Origin: Methylobacterium sp. Leaf112
GTDB lineage: Bacteria; Pseudomonadota; Alphaproteobacteria; Rhizobiales; Beijerinckiaceae
Direction: 5' to 3'
DNA: 64,000 nt
Assembly: GCF_001423295.1 (NCBI RefSeq)
Contig: NZ_LMNG01000007.1
Span: 18,979-82,978 of the forward strand
Numbering within the stretch: position 1 is the first letter of the stretch; each line of letters opens with the position of its first letter. The notes under the pieces are model-generated. The model was not told the origin of the DNA, searched no databases, and was given only the letters and a program-made list of their open reading frames with translations. Below are positions 10,305 through 19,132 of this stretch, one piece after another. The translations under genes were made by a program, and so were the position numbers.

Positions 10305-11612
10305 ATGACCGCGCCCTCCCCCGCCGACCACGCCGCCGCCCGCACCCTCCTCCTCGGCATCCTCGACGAGGCCATCGCCGCCGCTCATCCCGCGCGCTGC
10401 CTCGTGCCGCACCTGCCCGCCCCCGGCCCCGGCCGGCTCATCATCCTGGGCGCGGGCAAGGCCGGCGGCTCCATGGCGGCGGTGGCGAGCCGGTTCTACC
10501 GGGAGCAGCACGGCGTCGACGCGAGCCGCATCGTCGGCCTGGCGGTCGCCCGCCACGGCTACGGCGAGGAGGCGCCGATGATCCGCATGGTCGAGGCCGG
10601 GCACCCGGTGCCCGACCAGGCCGGCATCGACGCGACCGTCGACGCCCTCAAGATCGCCGCCGATGCCGGGCCGGACGACGACGTGCTGGTGCTGCTCTCG
10701 GGCGGCGGTTCGGCCAATTGGATCGCGCCGGCCGGCGACCTGACCCTCACCGAGAAGCAGGCCATCACCAAGGCGCTCCTGCGCTCGGGCGCGCCCATCA
10801 ACGAGATCAACTGCGTGCGCAAGCACCTGTCGCGGATCAAGGGCGGGCGCCTCGCCATGATGGCCCGCAACGCCCGCTCGATCCTGACCCTCGCGATCTC
10901 CGACGTGCCCTTCGACGACCCGGCGGTGATCGCTTCGGGCCCGACCGTCCCGGACCCCTCGACCCTGGCGGAGGCCCGTGCCATCTGCGAGCGGCGCGGC
11001 ATCCCCCTGCCGGAGACGGCGAAAGCGCTGCTGAACGATCCCGTCAACGAGACCCCGAAGGCGGGCGACCCGTCCTTCGCCCGGGCCGAGTACCGCATCA
11101 TCGCCCGGCCCATCGACGCCCTGGAGGCGGCGGCCGAGGCCGCGCGCCGCGCCGGCTACGAGCCGGTGATGCTCGGCCCCGATGTCGAGGGCGAGGCCCG
11201 TGAGGTCGCGGCCGAGCACGCCCGGCTCGCCCTCGACCACCACGCTCGCGGCGCCAAGGTCGCGATCATCTCAGGGGGCGAACTCACCGTCACCATCGTG
11301 GGCGAAGGCCATGGCGGCCCGAACCAGGAATACGCCCTGGCGCTGGCCATCGCGCTCGACGGCGCACCCGGCATCCTCGGCATCGCCGCCGACACCGACG
11401 GCACCGACGGCGGACGCGGCGAGGCGACCGACCCGGCCGGCGGCCTCGTCGACCCCACCACCCTGGCGCGTGCCCGCGCCGCCGGCCTCGACCCCGCCGC
11501 CATGCTGGCGGACAACGACTCGACCCGGTTCTTCGACACCATCGGCGACCTCGTCCAGCCGGGTCCCACCCGCACCAACGTCAACGATTGCCGGGTCATC
11601 CTTGTCGGGTAA
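10305..11612 (+). CDS. Glycerate 2-kinase, class II (DUF4147 + MOFRL)
   Basis: This is a 435-residue cytoplasmic kinase. The N-terminal DUF4147 domain has GAGKAGGSMA and VLLSGGGSANW. The linker contains NCVRKHLSRIKGGRLA. The C-terminal MOFRL domain carries ISGGELTVTIVGEGHGGPNQE, AADTDGTDG and GDLVQPGPTRTNVND. The family phosphorylates D-glycerate to 2-phosphoglycerate. In methylotrophic Methylobacterium this step belongs to the serine cycle, which is a contextual inference here. It is divergent from the FGase gene across a 280-bp gap in which I see no gene. Confidence 0.92.
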   Translation: MTAPSPADHAAARTLLLGILDEAIAAAHPARCLVPHLPAPGPGRLIILGAGKAGGSMAAVASRFYREQHGVDASRIVGLAVARHGYGEEAPMIRMVEAGHPVPDQAGIDATVDALKIAADAGPDDDVLVLLSGGGSANWIAPAGDLTLTEKQAITKALLRSGAPINEINCVRKHLSRIKGGRLAMMARNARSILTLAISDVPFDDPAVIASGPTVPDPSTLAEARAICERRGIPLPETAKALLNDPVNETPKAGDPSFARAEYRIIARPIDALEAAAEAARRAGYEPVMLGPDVEGEAREVAAEHARLALDHHARGAKVAIISGGELTVTIVGEGHGGPNQEYALALAIALDGAPGILGIAADTDGTDGGRGEATDPAGGLVDPTTLARARAAGLDPAAMLADNDSTRFFDTIGDLVQPGPTRTNVNDCRVILVG

Positions 11613-11701
11613 GGGCATGGGTCGACAGGGCATGGGCCGACAGGGCATGGGCCGACAGGGCATGGGTCGACAGGGCATGGGTCGACAGGGGATGGGCCGA
11701 C
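11612..11701 (+). repeat. 15-bp tandem repeat with six in-frame ATG codons
   Basis: The unit ATGGGTCGACAGGGC, or a variant with GGGCCGACAGGG, repeats about 5.7 times with exact 15-nt period. ATG codons fall at 11617, 11632, 11647, 11662, 11677 and 11692, all in frame with the DUF1036 gene. Each unit encodes MGRQG. Because the period is a multiple of three, unit gain or loss changes only the N-terminal length. The repeat starts within 5 bp of the glycerate kinase stop. Confidence 0.9.
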
Positions 11702-12156
11702 GCCGTCGCCCGACCCTTCCTTCCCGCAAGGGGTGGAGCGTCCGGGCGGGCGTGCTCGCCGCTCTCCTCATGACCGCCGCCCCCGCCCGGGCCGACCTGC
11801 GCATGTGCAACCTCACGACCAGCAAGGTCGGCATCGCGCTGGGCTACCGCGACACGCAGGGCTGGGTGACGGAGGGGTGGTGGGACGTGGCGCCCAAGGG
11901 CTGCGAGACCCTGCTCAAGGGGACCCTGGCGGCCCGGTTCTACTACGTCTACGCCGTGGACTACACGCGGGGCGGCGAGTGGAGCGGGCGTTCGCTCATG
12001 TGCACCCGGGACCGCGAATTCACCATCCGGGGCGTCGAGGACTGCCTGGCGCGCGGCTACGATCGCAACGGCTTCTACGAGGTCGACACCGGTGAACAGA
12101 AGAGCTGGACGATCCAGCTCACCGATCCGAACCAGCCGGCGAATCCCGCGCCCTGA
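11617..12156 (+). CDS. Exported DUF1036 protein with repeated N-terminus
   Basis: From the first ATG the protein has 179 residues. The DUF1036 domain (mature part, from ADLRMCNLTTSKVGIALGY) contains the typical WVTEGWWDVAPKGC and later RDREFTIRGVEDC with conserved cysteines. A signal peptide with core VLAALLMTAAPARA precedes it. The sixth ATG (11692) alone gives a basic n-region, MGRRRRP, and a normal signal peptide. Starts further upstream only add MGRQG repeats. DUF1036 has no assigned biochemical function. It lies 4 bp after the glycerate kinase stop, so it may be co-transcribed. The true start is uncertain. Confidence 0.82.
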   Translation: MGRQGMGRQGMGRQGMGRQGMGRQGMGRRRRPTLPSRKGWSVRAGVLAALLMTAAPARADLRMCNLTTSKVGIALGYRDTQGWVTEGWWDVAPKGCETLLKGTLAARFYYVYAVDYTRGGEWSGRSLMCTRDREFTIRGVEDCLARGYDRNGFYEVDTGEQKSWTIQLTDPNQPANPAP

Positions 12157-12163
12157 GCGGGCC

Positions 12164-13153
12164 TCAGAGCGCTTCGATCTCGGCGAGCAGCGCGTCGGAG
12201 AGGCTGATGCCCGCCTGCGCCGCGCGGGCGCGGGCGGCGAGCCGTTTGGTGCCGGGCAGCCGGGCACCGTCCTGATCCTCGATCATTCCCGCCAGCACGG
12301 CGAAGCGCTCGCACGCATCCGCCGCGAAGGCGGTGGCGTCGAGGACGAGAATGAGCTGGCCGGTGCCGGGCGGGCCGCCCACGGCGTCGAGGAACGAGGT
12401 CGCCTCGCCGGCAAAGCGTGCGCCGACGAGGCCGGCCGCGAGCAGCTCGACCATGAGGGCCAGAGCCGTGCCCTTGGCGTCGCCCAGCGGGATCATGGTG
12501 CCGGCGAGAGCCGCCGCCGCGTCGGTGGTGGGGTGGCCGTCCGCATCCACCGCCCAGCCCTCGGGGATCGTCTCTCCACGCTGCTTGGCGGCGATGATGT
12601 TGCCCCGCGCCACCTTCGAGAGCGAAAGATCGACCACGATGGGGGGCCGCCCCGGCAACGGGCAGGCGAAGGCGATGGGGTTGGTGCCGAACACCGCCCG
12701 GTTGCCACCCCAGGGCGCCATGGCGGCCGGCGCATTGGCGAACAGCAGAGCCACCAGCCCCTGCGCCGCCAGGGCTTCGGCCGGCCGCCCGGCGGCACCG
12801 CAATGGTGCGAGCGCCGGATGGCCGCGGCCGCCACGCCCTGGCTCCGGGCGATCTCCGGGAGTTCGGCGACCGCCCGGTCGAGGGCCGGATAGGCGAAGC
12901 CGTGGCCGGCGTCGATGGCGAGCAGCCCGGGCCGGGGCCGCGTCACGGCCAGGGTCGCATCGCCCACGACCTTGCCGGCGCGAACCTGCGCCCCGTAGGC
13001 CAGCAGGCGCATGAGCCCATGGGTCGCGAGGCCGTCGGCCTCGGCGCCGACCAGGGCGACGGCGGTGCTCTCGGCCTGGTCGTGGCCGGCACCACAGCGC
13101 AGGAGCGTGCGCACGGCGAGGTCGTGGGCGGCGGCCAGGGTCAGGGTCGGCAT
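12164..13153 (-). CDS. Ldh-family NAD(P)-dependent oxidoreductase (malate/L-lactate dehydrogenase type 2)
   Basis: This is a 329-residue protein of the LDH2/MDH2 (YlbC/AllD/DpkA) family. Visible family features are EADGLATHGLMRL near residue 40, IRRSHHCGAAGRPAEAL near 115, and GGNRAVFGTNPIAFACP near 150 for the nucleotide-binding part. The family covers malate, ureidoglycolate, 2,3-diketogulonate and piperideine-2-carboxylate reductases, so substrate cannot be assigned from sequence. It is convergent with the DUF1036 gene, with 7 bp between stops. Confidence 0.85.
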   Translation of the reverse strand: MPTLTLAAAHDLAVRTLLRCGAGHDQAESTAVALVGAEADGLATHGLMRLLAYGAQVRAGKVVGDATLAVTRPRPGLLAIDAGHGFAYPALDRAVAELPEIARSQGVAAAAIRRSHHCGAAGRPAEALAAQGLVALLFANAPAAMAPWGGNRAVFGTNPIAFACPLPGRPPIVVDLSLSKVARGNIIAAKQRGETIPEGWAVDADGHPTTDAAAALAGTMIPLGDAKGTALALMVELLAAGLVGARFAGEATSFLDAVGGPPGTGQLILVLDATAFAADACERFAVLAGMIEDQDGARLPGTKRLAARARAAQAGISLSDALLAEIEAL

Positions 13154-13271
13154 TGTCTGAGGCTCATCCCGTCGCGTCGATCGAACCGGAACCGGACCGG
13201 GTTCGATCCGCGGTCCCCCGGGTCGGTTTGACGTGTCCGGGACACGACGTCCACCGCAGGGACGGGTGTCG

Positions 13272-13637
13272 TCAGGATCGGTCGGTCGTGTCCGGGGTGA
13301 AGGTGGCGTCGTAGAGTTCCTGGTGCTGCCCCAGCAGGGCGTCGATCCGGGAACTCAGTTCGGCATAGGCCGCCCGCATCTGCCGGAAGTTCGCGTTCGT
13401 TTCCCCCTGAAGCGTACCGAGGCGGCCGCGCTCGTCCGGGTCGGGATGTCCATCGAGCACCCGGCTCGTCTCGCGCAGGGCCAGGGCCCTCACCTGCCGC
13501 TCCGCCGCATCCAGTGCCGCGATCTGCTGCGCCAGGTGCTCGGCGGCATCCATGAGTTTCGCAACGCTCGCCCGGAGACTCTGCCGGATCCGCGCCACGT
13601 CCGAGAGTTTGTGGATCGCATCGTTCGCCGGCTCCAT
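13272..13637 (-). CDS. Hypothetical coiled-coil protein next to chemoreceptor
   Basis: This is a 121-residue soluble protein with no signal peptide or membrane segment. The sequence is helix-prone with heptad-like Ala/Leu spacing over about residues 10-60 and 75-110. It follows the chemoreceptor gene on the same strand by 76 bp and may be co-transcribed with it. I recognise no family. A role linked to chemosensing is only inferred from position. Confidence 0.6.
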   Translation of the reverse strand: MEPANDAIHKLSDVARIRQSLRASVAKLMDAAEHLAQQIAALDAAERQVRALALRETSRVLDGHPDPDERGRLGTLQGETNANFRQMRAAYAELSSRIDALLGQHQELYDATFTPDTTDRS

Positions 13638-13713
13638 GAGGCAGGGATCCCCGTCCTACAGACGCGGCCGCTCGCCCGTCGGGCAAGGCCACGAGATCGA
13701 TGGTCGACCGTCG

Positions 13714-15198
13714 TCAGCGCGCCAGGACGCGGGCCGCATCTTTCGTCGTGTCGACGGCCCGGGAGACCGCGTCGATGGATCCGGTGATCGCGAGGGCGTT
13801 CTGGGCGATGGCCTGCACGGCCTCGGCCGCCTCCTGCATGCTCGACGACATCTCGCGCGTCACCACGCTCTGTTCCTCGATGGCGGCGGCCGTGCTGACC
13901 ACGTAGTCGCGCATGGTCCCGACGGAGGCCTGGATCGTATCGAGGGAGCCCGCGACCTGTTCGGACGCGTTCTGGACGCTGTCGATCTCGCTCGCGATCT
14001 GGTTCGTGGCGTGGGCCGCCTGGGCGGCGAGGTTCTTCACCTCCTGGGCGACGACGGCGAAGCCCCGGCCCGCCTCCCCGGCCCTTGCGGCCTCGATGGT
14101 CGCGTTGAGGGCGAGCAGGTTGATCTGGCTCGCGATGTTCTGGATCAGCGCCACGATGCCCGTCATGGCGGTGGCGGTACCCGTGAGCTTGCGGGTGACC
14201 GCGCCGGCCGCCTCCACCTGCCCGTGCGCGGCATCCGTCGCCGTACGGGCCTTCGACATGCCGTGGGCGATCTCGTTCACGGAGGCGGCGAGTTCCTCGG
14301 CGGCGGCCGCCATGGTCTGCACGTTGTGGGCGGTGCTGCCCGCCGACCGGGTCGCGGCGTTCGAGGCTTCCGACGAGCGCAGGACGGCGCCCTCGATCTC
14401 CCCGAAATTCCGATCGATGAGACGATTCAGATCACCCAGCAGGGCCACCTGCGCGGTGACGTCGGTTGCGAACTTCACCACCTTGTAGGGCCGGCCGGCG
14501 GCATCGAGGATCGGGTTGTAGGAAGCCTCGATCCAGATCCCGCGACCGCCCTTGCCGATGCGCTTGAACTGACCCTTCTGGTACGCGCCTTGCCGCAACG
14601 CGCTCCAGAACGCGGCGTAGGCGGGCGTGTCGCGCAGAGCCGGTTCGACGAGGAGGCGGTGATGCTGTCCGACGAGCTCGGGCAGCGTGTAGCCGACGAC
14701 GGCGAGGAAGTTCGCGTTGGCGTCGAGGATGGTGCCGTCGAGACCGAAGGCGATGACGGCCTGGGACTTGTGGATCGCATCGATCTGACCCTGGCGATCC
14801 GCGTCCTGGGCTTTCTGGCGCGTGATGTCGGTCGCGAACTTGACGATCCCGTAGGGCTTGCCGCTCCGGTCGAAGACGGGATTGTAGGAAGCCTCGATCC
14901 AGATCTCGCGGCCGTCCTTGCCGATGCGCTTGAACTGCGCCGCCTGGAACGTGCCGCTCCGAAGGGCCGCCCAGAAGTCCGCGTAGGCCGGGCTCTCCCG
15001 CATGGCGGGTTCGACGAAGAGGCTGTGCGGCTTGCCCACGATCTCGTCCAGGCGATAGCCGACGACGGCGAGAAAGTTCTCGTTGGCGCGCAGCACGGTT
15101 CCGTCGAGGGCGAACTCAATGATGCCCTGGGATCGATCGAGGGCCGACATCTTCGCGGACGTCTCGGACCTGCCGCGGTGAAACTTCTCGAAGATCAT
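13714..15198 (-). CDS. Cytoplasmic methyl-accepting chemotaxis protein with two PAS domains
   Basis: This is a 494-residue receptor with no transmembrane segment. PAS1 (about 20-130) and PAS2 (about 140-250) resemble each other closely: both contain NFLAVVGY, then QFKRIGK and IWIEASYNP, then VKFATD, indicating an internal duplication. The C-terminal signalling domain (about 260-494) has the hairpin-tip core [17 protein letters not shown]. It would sense a cytoplasmic redox or energy signal through PAS and act on CheA/CheW. No che genes are adjacent. The ATG at 15198 is preceded by AAGGCAGGA at a suitable spacing. Confidence 0.9.
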   Translation of the reverse strand: MIFEKFHRGRSETSAKMSALDRSQGIIEFALDGTVLRANENFLAVVGYRLDEIVGKPHSLFVEPAMRESPAYADFWAALRSGTFQAAQFKRIGKDGREIWIEASYNPVFDRSGKPYGIVKFATDITRQKAQDADRQGQIDAIHKSQAVIAFGLDGTILDANANFLAVVGYTLPELVGQHHRLLVEPALRDTPAYAAFWSALRQGAYQKGQFKRIGKGGRGIWIEASYNPILDAAGRPYKVVKFATDVTAQVALLGDLNRLIDRNFGEIEGAVLRSSEASNAATRSAGSTAHNVQTMAAAAEELAASVNEIAHGMSKARTATDAAHGQVEAAGAVTRKLTGTATAMTGIVALIQNIASQINLLALNATIEAARAGEAGRGFAVVAQEVKNLAAQAAHATNQIASEIDSVQNASEQVAGSLDTIQASVGTMRDYVVSTAAAIEEQSVVTREMSSSMQEAAEAVQAIAQNALAITGSIDAVSRAVDTTKDAARVLAR

Positions 15199-15760
15199 GC
15201 GTCGTCCTGCCTTCAGAGCTATACTTGTTTTCGATGCATGCCCGCGGCGTTCGATAGCGAAGACAATGAACGTACTCACGGTTGCTTGTCCGACCGGTGA
15301 TCACAATCGCGGCATTCCGGTTAAGACTCACTGAAGTTTCGCGAAAATAACAACCTGAATGCGAATGATTCTCATCAGAAGTCTGTTCCGCTGCGTGCCC
15401 TTGCGGTGGAAACGGGACGCTGGAGGTGGAGGACGCCCGCGCAAAGGCATTGCGGGCGGCCCGCGCCGGCTCATGGGTACCGCGAAGGCGAAAGCCTGGA
15501 GAGGGACCGGGTCGAGGGCGAGACGCCATCTCGTTGCGTCCTGCATCACCGAGGATTCCCCCGCTTTGGAACGGGCGCCGAGTCGTTCACCCGCGCGCGG
15601 GTCCGTGCTCGGGCCCATGTCTTGGCCGCATCGCACCGCCGCGGACGGAACGTCGTCTGCACACCGTGTTCTTGACGCGCTGGCCCCATGGGTGCTTGTG
15701 GCCGTTCGCTCAACGCCCGGTCGTTCGAAACCGGCGGGGCCGCTCTCGGAGGAGACTGCT
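15199..15760. other. 562-bp intergenic region upstream of pyruvate kinase
   Basis: This region lies between divergent genes (chemoreceptor leftward, pyruvate kinase rightward). The first about 170 bp are AT-richer and likely hold promoters. The remaining about 390 bp are GC-rich and open in several frames, but no frame gives a recognisable protein or a start with a good Shine-Dalgarno. A long pyk leader is possible. I see no riboswitch or tRNA that I can support. Confidence 0.5.
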
Positions 15761-17197
15761 TTGAAACGTTCACGCCGCACGAAGATCATCGCCACGTTGG
15801 GCCCGGCCTCCGACACGCCGGAGATGATCGAGAAGCTGTTTCGCGCCGGCGCCGACGTCTTCCGGCTCAACATGAGCCACCTTCCCCGCGAAAAGCTGCC
15901 CGAGAAGATCGAGGTGATCCGCACCATCGAGCGCGAGCTGCGCCGGCCCATCGCCGTGCTGGTCGATCTCCAGGGGCCGAAGCTCCGGGTCGCCGCCTTC
16001 GCCGAGGGTGCCGCGATGCTGGAGAACGGTGCGTCGTTCGTCCTCGACAGCGACCCGACGCCGGGCGACGTCACCCGCGTGTTCCTGCCCCATCCCGAGA
16101 TCCTCTCGGCCCTCGAGCCCGGCCACGTCGTCATCGTCGACGACGGCAAGCTGCGCCTCGTCGTGACGGAGGTGTCCGAGGGGCGCGCGGTGACCCGGGT
16201 GGTCATCGGCGGCCGCATCTCCAACCGCAAGGGCGTCTCGCTCCCTGACACGGTGATCCCCGTCGCCGCCATGACGGAGAAGGACCGGGGCGACCTCGAA
16301 GCCGGCCTCAACGCCGGCGCCGACTGGATCGCCGTCTCCTTCGTGCAGCGGCCCGAGGATGTCGCCGAGGTGAAGAAGGTCGCGGCCGGCCGCGCCCTGG
16401 TCATGGCCAAGATCGAGAAGCCGCAGGCCCTGACCCGCCTCGACGAGATCATCGAGATCTCCGACGGCATCATGGTGGCGCGCGGCGATCTCGGCGTCGA
16501 GATGCCCCTGGAGCAGGTGCCGGGCGTGCAGAAGCGCATCACCCGCTCTTCGCGCCGCATGGGCAAGCCCGTCGTGGTGGCGACCCAGATGCTCGAATCG
16601 ATGATCACCGCCCCGGTGCCGACCCGCGCCGAGGTCTCGGACGTCGCCACCGCCGTCTACGAGGGGGCGGATGCCGTGATGCTCTCGGCCGAGAGCGCGT
16701 CGGGTGCCTTCCCCATCGAGGCCATCACCATGATGAGCCGCATCGCCGAGCAGGTGGAGCGCGATGCCCTGTACTGGACCATCCTGACGGCCCAGCGCTC
16801 CGAGCCCGACGCCACCGCCTCCGATGCCATCGCGGCGGCCGCCCACCAGATGGTGGACGCCCTGAACCTCACGGCGATCATGGCCTGGACCCATTCGGGC
16901 TCCACGGCCCTGCGGCTCGCCCGTTCGCGGCCCAACGCCACGATCATCGCGCTGACCCCGAAGCGCGAGACGGCGCGGCGCCTGGCCCTGTGCTGGGGCA
17001 CGCACCCCATCGTCACCAACGATGCCAGCGACGTCGACGACATGGCGTTCCGGGCGGCGAAGTTCGCCGTGCGCGAGCGCTTCGCCGATATCGGCGACCG
17101 GGTGATCGTGGTGGCCGGCGTGCCGTTCGGGACACCGGGCGCCACGAACCTCGTGCGCATCGCCTTCGTCACCCGCGAGCACGCCGCCAAGGCGTGA
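15761..17197 (+). CDS. pyk: Pyruvate kinase
   Basis: This is a 478-residue cytoplasmic enzyme converting phosphoenolpyruvate and ADP to pyruvate and ATP. It begins KRSRRTKIIATLGPAS and carries the active-site signature MAKIEKPQAL and the metal-binding ARGDLGVEMP, followed by the C-terminal domain with WTHSGSTALRLA. The start is a TTG at 15761 with GGAGGA 7 nt upstream. Homology begins immediately after it. The same frame stays open upstream, but that stretch shows no family similarity. In a serine-cycle methylotroph this enzyme must be balanced against PEP carboxylase; that is context only. Confidence 0.93.
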   Translation: MKRSRRTKIIATLGPASDTPEMIEKLFRAGADVFRLNMSHLPREKLPEKIEVIRTIERELRRPIAVLVDLQGPKLRVAAFAEGAAMLENGASFVLDSDPTPGDVTRVFLPHPEILSALEPGHVVIVDDGKLRLVVTEVSEGRAVTRVVIGGRISNRKGVSLPDTVIPVAAMTEKDRGDLEAGLNAGADWIAVSFVQRPEDVAEVKKVAAGRALVMAKIEKPQALTRLDEIIEISDGIMVARGDLGVEMPLEQVPGVQKRITRSSRRMGKPVVVATQMLESMITAPVPTRAEVSDVATAVYEGADAVMLSAESASGAFPIEAITMMSRIAEQVERDALYWTILTAQRSEPDATASDAIAAAAHQMVDALNLTAIMAWTHSGSTALRLARSRPNATIIALTPKRETARRLALCWGTHPIVTNDASDVDDMAFRAAKFAVRERFADIGDRVIVVAGVPFGTPGATNLVRIAFVTREHAAKA

Positions 17198-17205
17198 CGC
17201 CCGCT

Positions 17206-17241
17206 CCCACGGATTTCCAGCCTGTGGTTGGGATCCGTGGG
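17206..17241. terminator. Possible terminator hairpin between convergent genes
   Basis: CCCACGGAT (17206-17214) and its reverse complement ATCCGTGGG (17233-17241) flank an 18-nt loop. It begins 8 bp after the pyk stop and lies 43 bp beyond the end of the convergent hydrolase gene. No clear T-run follows, so the assignment is tentative. Confidence 0.35.
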
Positions 17242-17284
17242 GTCCGGTGGACGGGCGGCCCGCGTCGGCGTCCGGTCCGGAGGC

Positions 17285-18280
17285 CTACGGCGCGACCGGC
17301 TCGCGCGCGGTGATTCCGTCGGCAAAGCGCTCCACCTCATGCACCAGGGCGTCCACGGCGACGTACTGGAGCATGTGGCCGATGCCGGGCAGGAGCACGA
17401 GGCGGGCGTCTCGGATCGCGGCCGCGAGGGGCACCGCCTGCCTGTTCACGGGTACGGCCGCATCGGCGTCGCCCGAGATCACCAGCGTCGGGACGGTGAG
17501 GCCGGCGTAGCGCGGTGCCTGGGCCTCCAGGGCTGCCGGCAGGCCGGCGAGGTCCTGGAGGTTGGCCACGATCGATCCGGGCCGCACGACGAGTGTCGCA
17601 CGGCTGCGGTCGAGATAACCCGGAGGCGCCTCCTGGGGGCGGAACACCGCCCCACCGGCGCGCGGCAGGTAATACAACGCCACGGGCGTCGCCACGGTAT
17701 GGCCGAGGAGCCAGGTCACCGGTGGCCACAGGGCGAGGCGGTAATACCACGGCACCGTTCCCATGCGCGGATACGGCATCGCCACGGGTGCCGCGAGGAC
17801 GAGGCCCGCCACCCGCTCGGGGTGGTCGAGGGCGAGTGCCGTGGCCAGCGCCCCCGACCAGGAATGGCCGAGCACGATGGCCGGGCCGATCCCGAGACGG
17901 GCCAGGGCCGCCGCGATGGCGTGCGCCTGCGCGGCCGGTTCGGCCATGTCGGCGCCCCCCAGCCGGTCGCTCCAGCCCGAGCCCGGCCGGTCGAAGGCGA
18001 TCACCCGAAACCCGTCCGCCGCGAGGCGCCGGCCGATGCCCTCCATGGGGTCGGAGGCGTTGGCGGAAGCACCGTGCAGAAGGACTACGGTTCCGCGCGT
18101 CGACGGGTTCGGGCCTGCTTCGATGCTGGCGAGGCGCCCGCCCGGTACCGGCACGAAAGGCCCCTGCGGCGGGTGCCGTGCCTCGACCCGCCAGGTGATG
18201 ACGAGGGTCGCCAGGGCACCGGCACCCAAGACCATCGCGACGAGGCCGAGCAGCCCCGCGAAGACCTTCAGAAGCAGCAT
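17285..18280 (-). CDS. Alpha/beta-fold hydrolase, membrane-anchored
   Basis: This is a 331-residue protein. The N-terminal hydrophobic segment (about 5-30) is a likely anchor or signal. The alpha/beta hydrolase core follows, with oxyanion-region motif VVLLHGASANA near residue 70, nucleophile elbow LGHSWSG with Ser near 140, a late aspartate in ISGDADAAVP and catalytic histidine in GIGHML. Substrate is unknown. It starts 6 nt after the TPR gene stop on the same strand, so the two form an operon. Confidence 0.83.
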   Translation of the reverse strand: MLLLKVFAGLLGLVAMVLGAGALATLVITWRVEARHPPQGPFVPVPGGRLASIEAGPNPSTRGTVVLLHGASANASDPMEGIGRRLAADGFRVIAFDRPGSGWSDRLGGADMAEPAAQAHAIAAALARLGIGPAIVLGHSWSGALATALALDHPERVAGLVLAAPVAMPYPRMGTVPWYYRLALWPPVTWLLGHTVATPVALYYLPRAGGAVFRPQEAPPGYLDRSRATLVVRPGSIVANLQDLAGLPAALEAQAPRYAGLTVPTLVISGDADAAVPVNRQAVPLAAAIRDARLVLLPGIGHMLQYVAVDALVHEVERFADGITAREPVAP

Positions 18281-18286
18281 GGAGTC

Positions 18287-18928
18287 TTACAGGTCCCGCC
18301 CGTCGACGTCGGGGGCGAGGCGGTCGATGGCGCCCTGCAGCTTGTCCATGCGCGGATACAGGGCGGCGGCCCGGCGGAAGGCTTCCAGCGCCCGGACCTT
18401 CTCGTCCATGGAGAGGTAGATCCGCCCCAGAGCCGCCCAGGCCTCGTAGTGCCGGGGCTCGATCACCAGGGTGCGCTTGAGGTCGGTGATGGCACCGTCC
18501 TGGTCCTTGAGCAGCCAGAACACCGTGGCCCGGCGGTTCCAGCCCTCGGACCAGCCCGGCTCCAGGGCGGTGGCCCGGTCGAGCAGCTCGACGGCTAGGG
18601 GAAAATCCTGGGCGCTCATGGCCTGGCGGGCGCGCTCCGTCAGAAGGTCGGCCGTGGCGCTGCCCGAGCGCCCGAGGCGCTGCTCGATGAGGCGGGCCAC
18701 GCCCTTGGCCTCGGCATCGTCCTCCGCCGCCTTGAGGCGGGCATAGAGGTCGTCGAGGCTGACGGCGGTCCGGGGCTTGTCGACCGGCTTCTCGGTCGCT
18801 TTGCTGTCGGTTGCCTTGGAAGGCGGCAGCGCGTGGGCGACGGGGACAAAGCCCACGCAAAAAGCCGCGACGAGCGCGGCTTTGAGAGACGTCCGAGGCT
18901 GGATCTGGGGTGGAATCTGGCACGGCAT
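18287..18928 (-). CDS. Exported TPR-repeat protein
   Basis: This is a 213-residue protein. The N-terminus has a basic and hydrophobic stretch ending near HALPPS, consistent with export to the periplasm. A Lys/Thr-rich linker follows. About two to three tetratricopeptide repeats lie between residues 100 and 205, for example in the segments ending in ATALEPGWSEGWNRRA and TLVIEPRHYEAWAALGRIY. TPR proteins are interaction scaffolds and no specific role is visible. It is the first gene of a two-gene unit with the hydrolase. Confidence 0.8.
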   Translation of the reverse strand: MPCQIPPQIQPRTSLKAALVAAFCVGFVPVAHALPPSKATDSKATEKPVDKPRTAVSLDDLYARLKAAEDDAEAKGVARLIEQRLGRSGSATADLLTERARQAMSAQDFPLAVELLDRATALEPGWSEGWNRRATVFWLLKDQDGAITDLKRTLVIEPRHYEAWAALGRIYLSMDEKVRALEAFRRAAALYPRMDKLQGAIDRLAPDVDGRDL

Positions 18929-19006
18929 GAGGTGAGCTTCCTCGCCCCGCCCGATGCCGTCAACCCGCCGGCTTGCCGCGCCCCGAGAGGAGCGGGCGAA
19001 CGGGCC

Positions 19007-19132
19007 TCAGCCCTGGCGCGCCTTGAAGCGCTTCTGGGTCTTGTTGATGATGTAGACGCGGCCCTTGCGACGCACGATCTGGTTGTCGCGGTGACGGCCA
19101 CGGAGGGACTTGAGGGAGTTGCGAATCTTCAT
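19007..19132 (-). CDS. rpmJ: 50S ribosomal protein L36 (zinc-free type)
   Basis: The 41-residue protein [18 protein letters not shown]... continues with [23 protein letters not shown]. It matches the L36 variant that lacks the C-x2-C zinc site, the usual form in alphaproteobacteria. It is a structural component of the large ribosomal subunit. It stands alone here, outside a ribosomal operon, between the TPR gene and the end of the puf operon. Confidence 0.95.
   Translation of the reverse strand: MKIRNSLKSLRGRHRDNQIVRRKGRVYIINKTQKRFKARQG

Noticed and set aside
15358..15378. Fur-box-like sequence GCGAATGATTCTCATCAG upstream of pyk
   Set aside because: Only about 12 of 19 positions match the consensus, and it lies about 390 bp from the gene start.
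15359..15760. In-frame upstream extension of pyruvate kinase (134 codons)
   Set aside because: No family similarity, while a strong Shine-Dalgarno precedes the TTG at 15761 exactly where homology begins.
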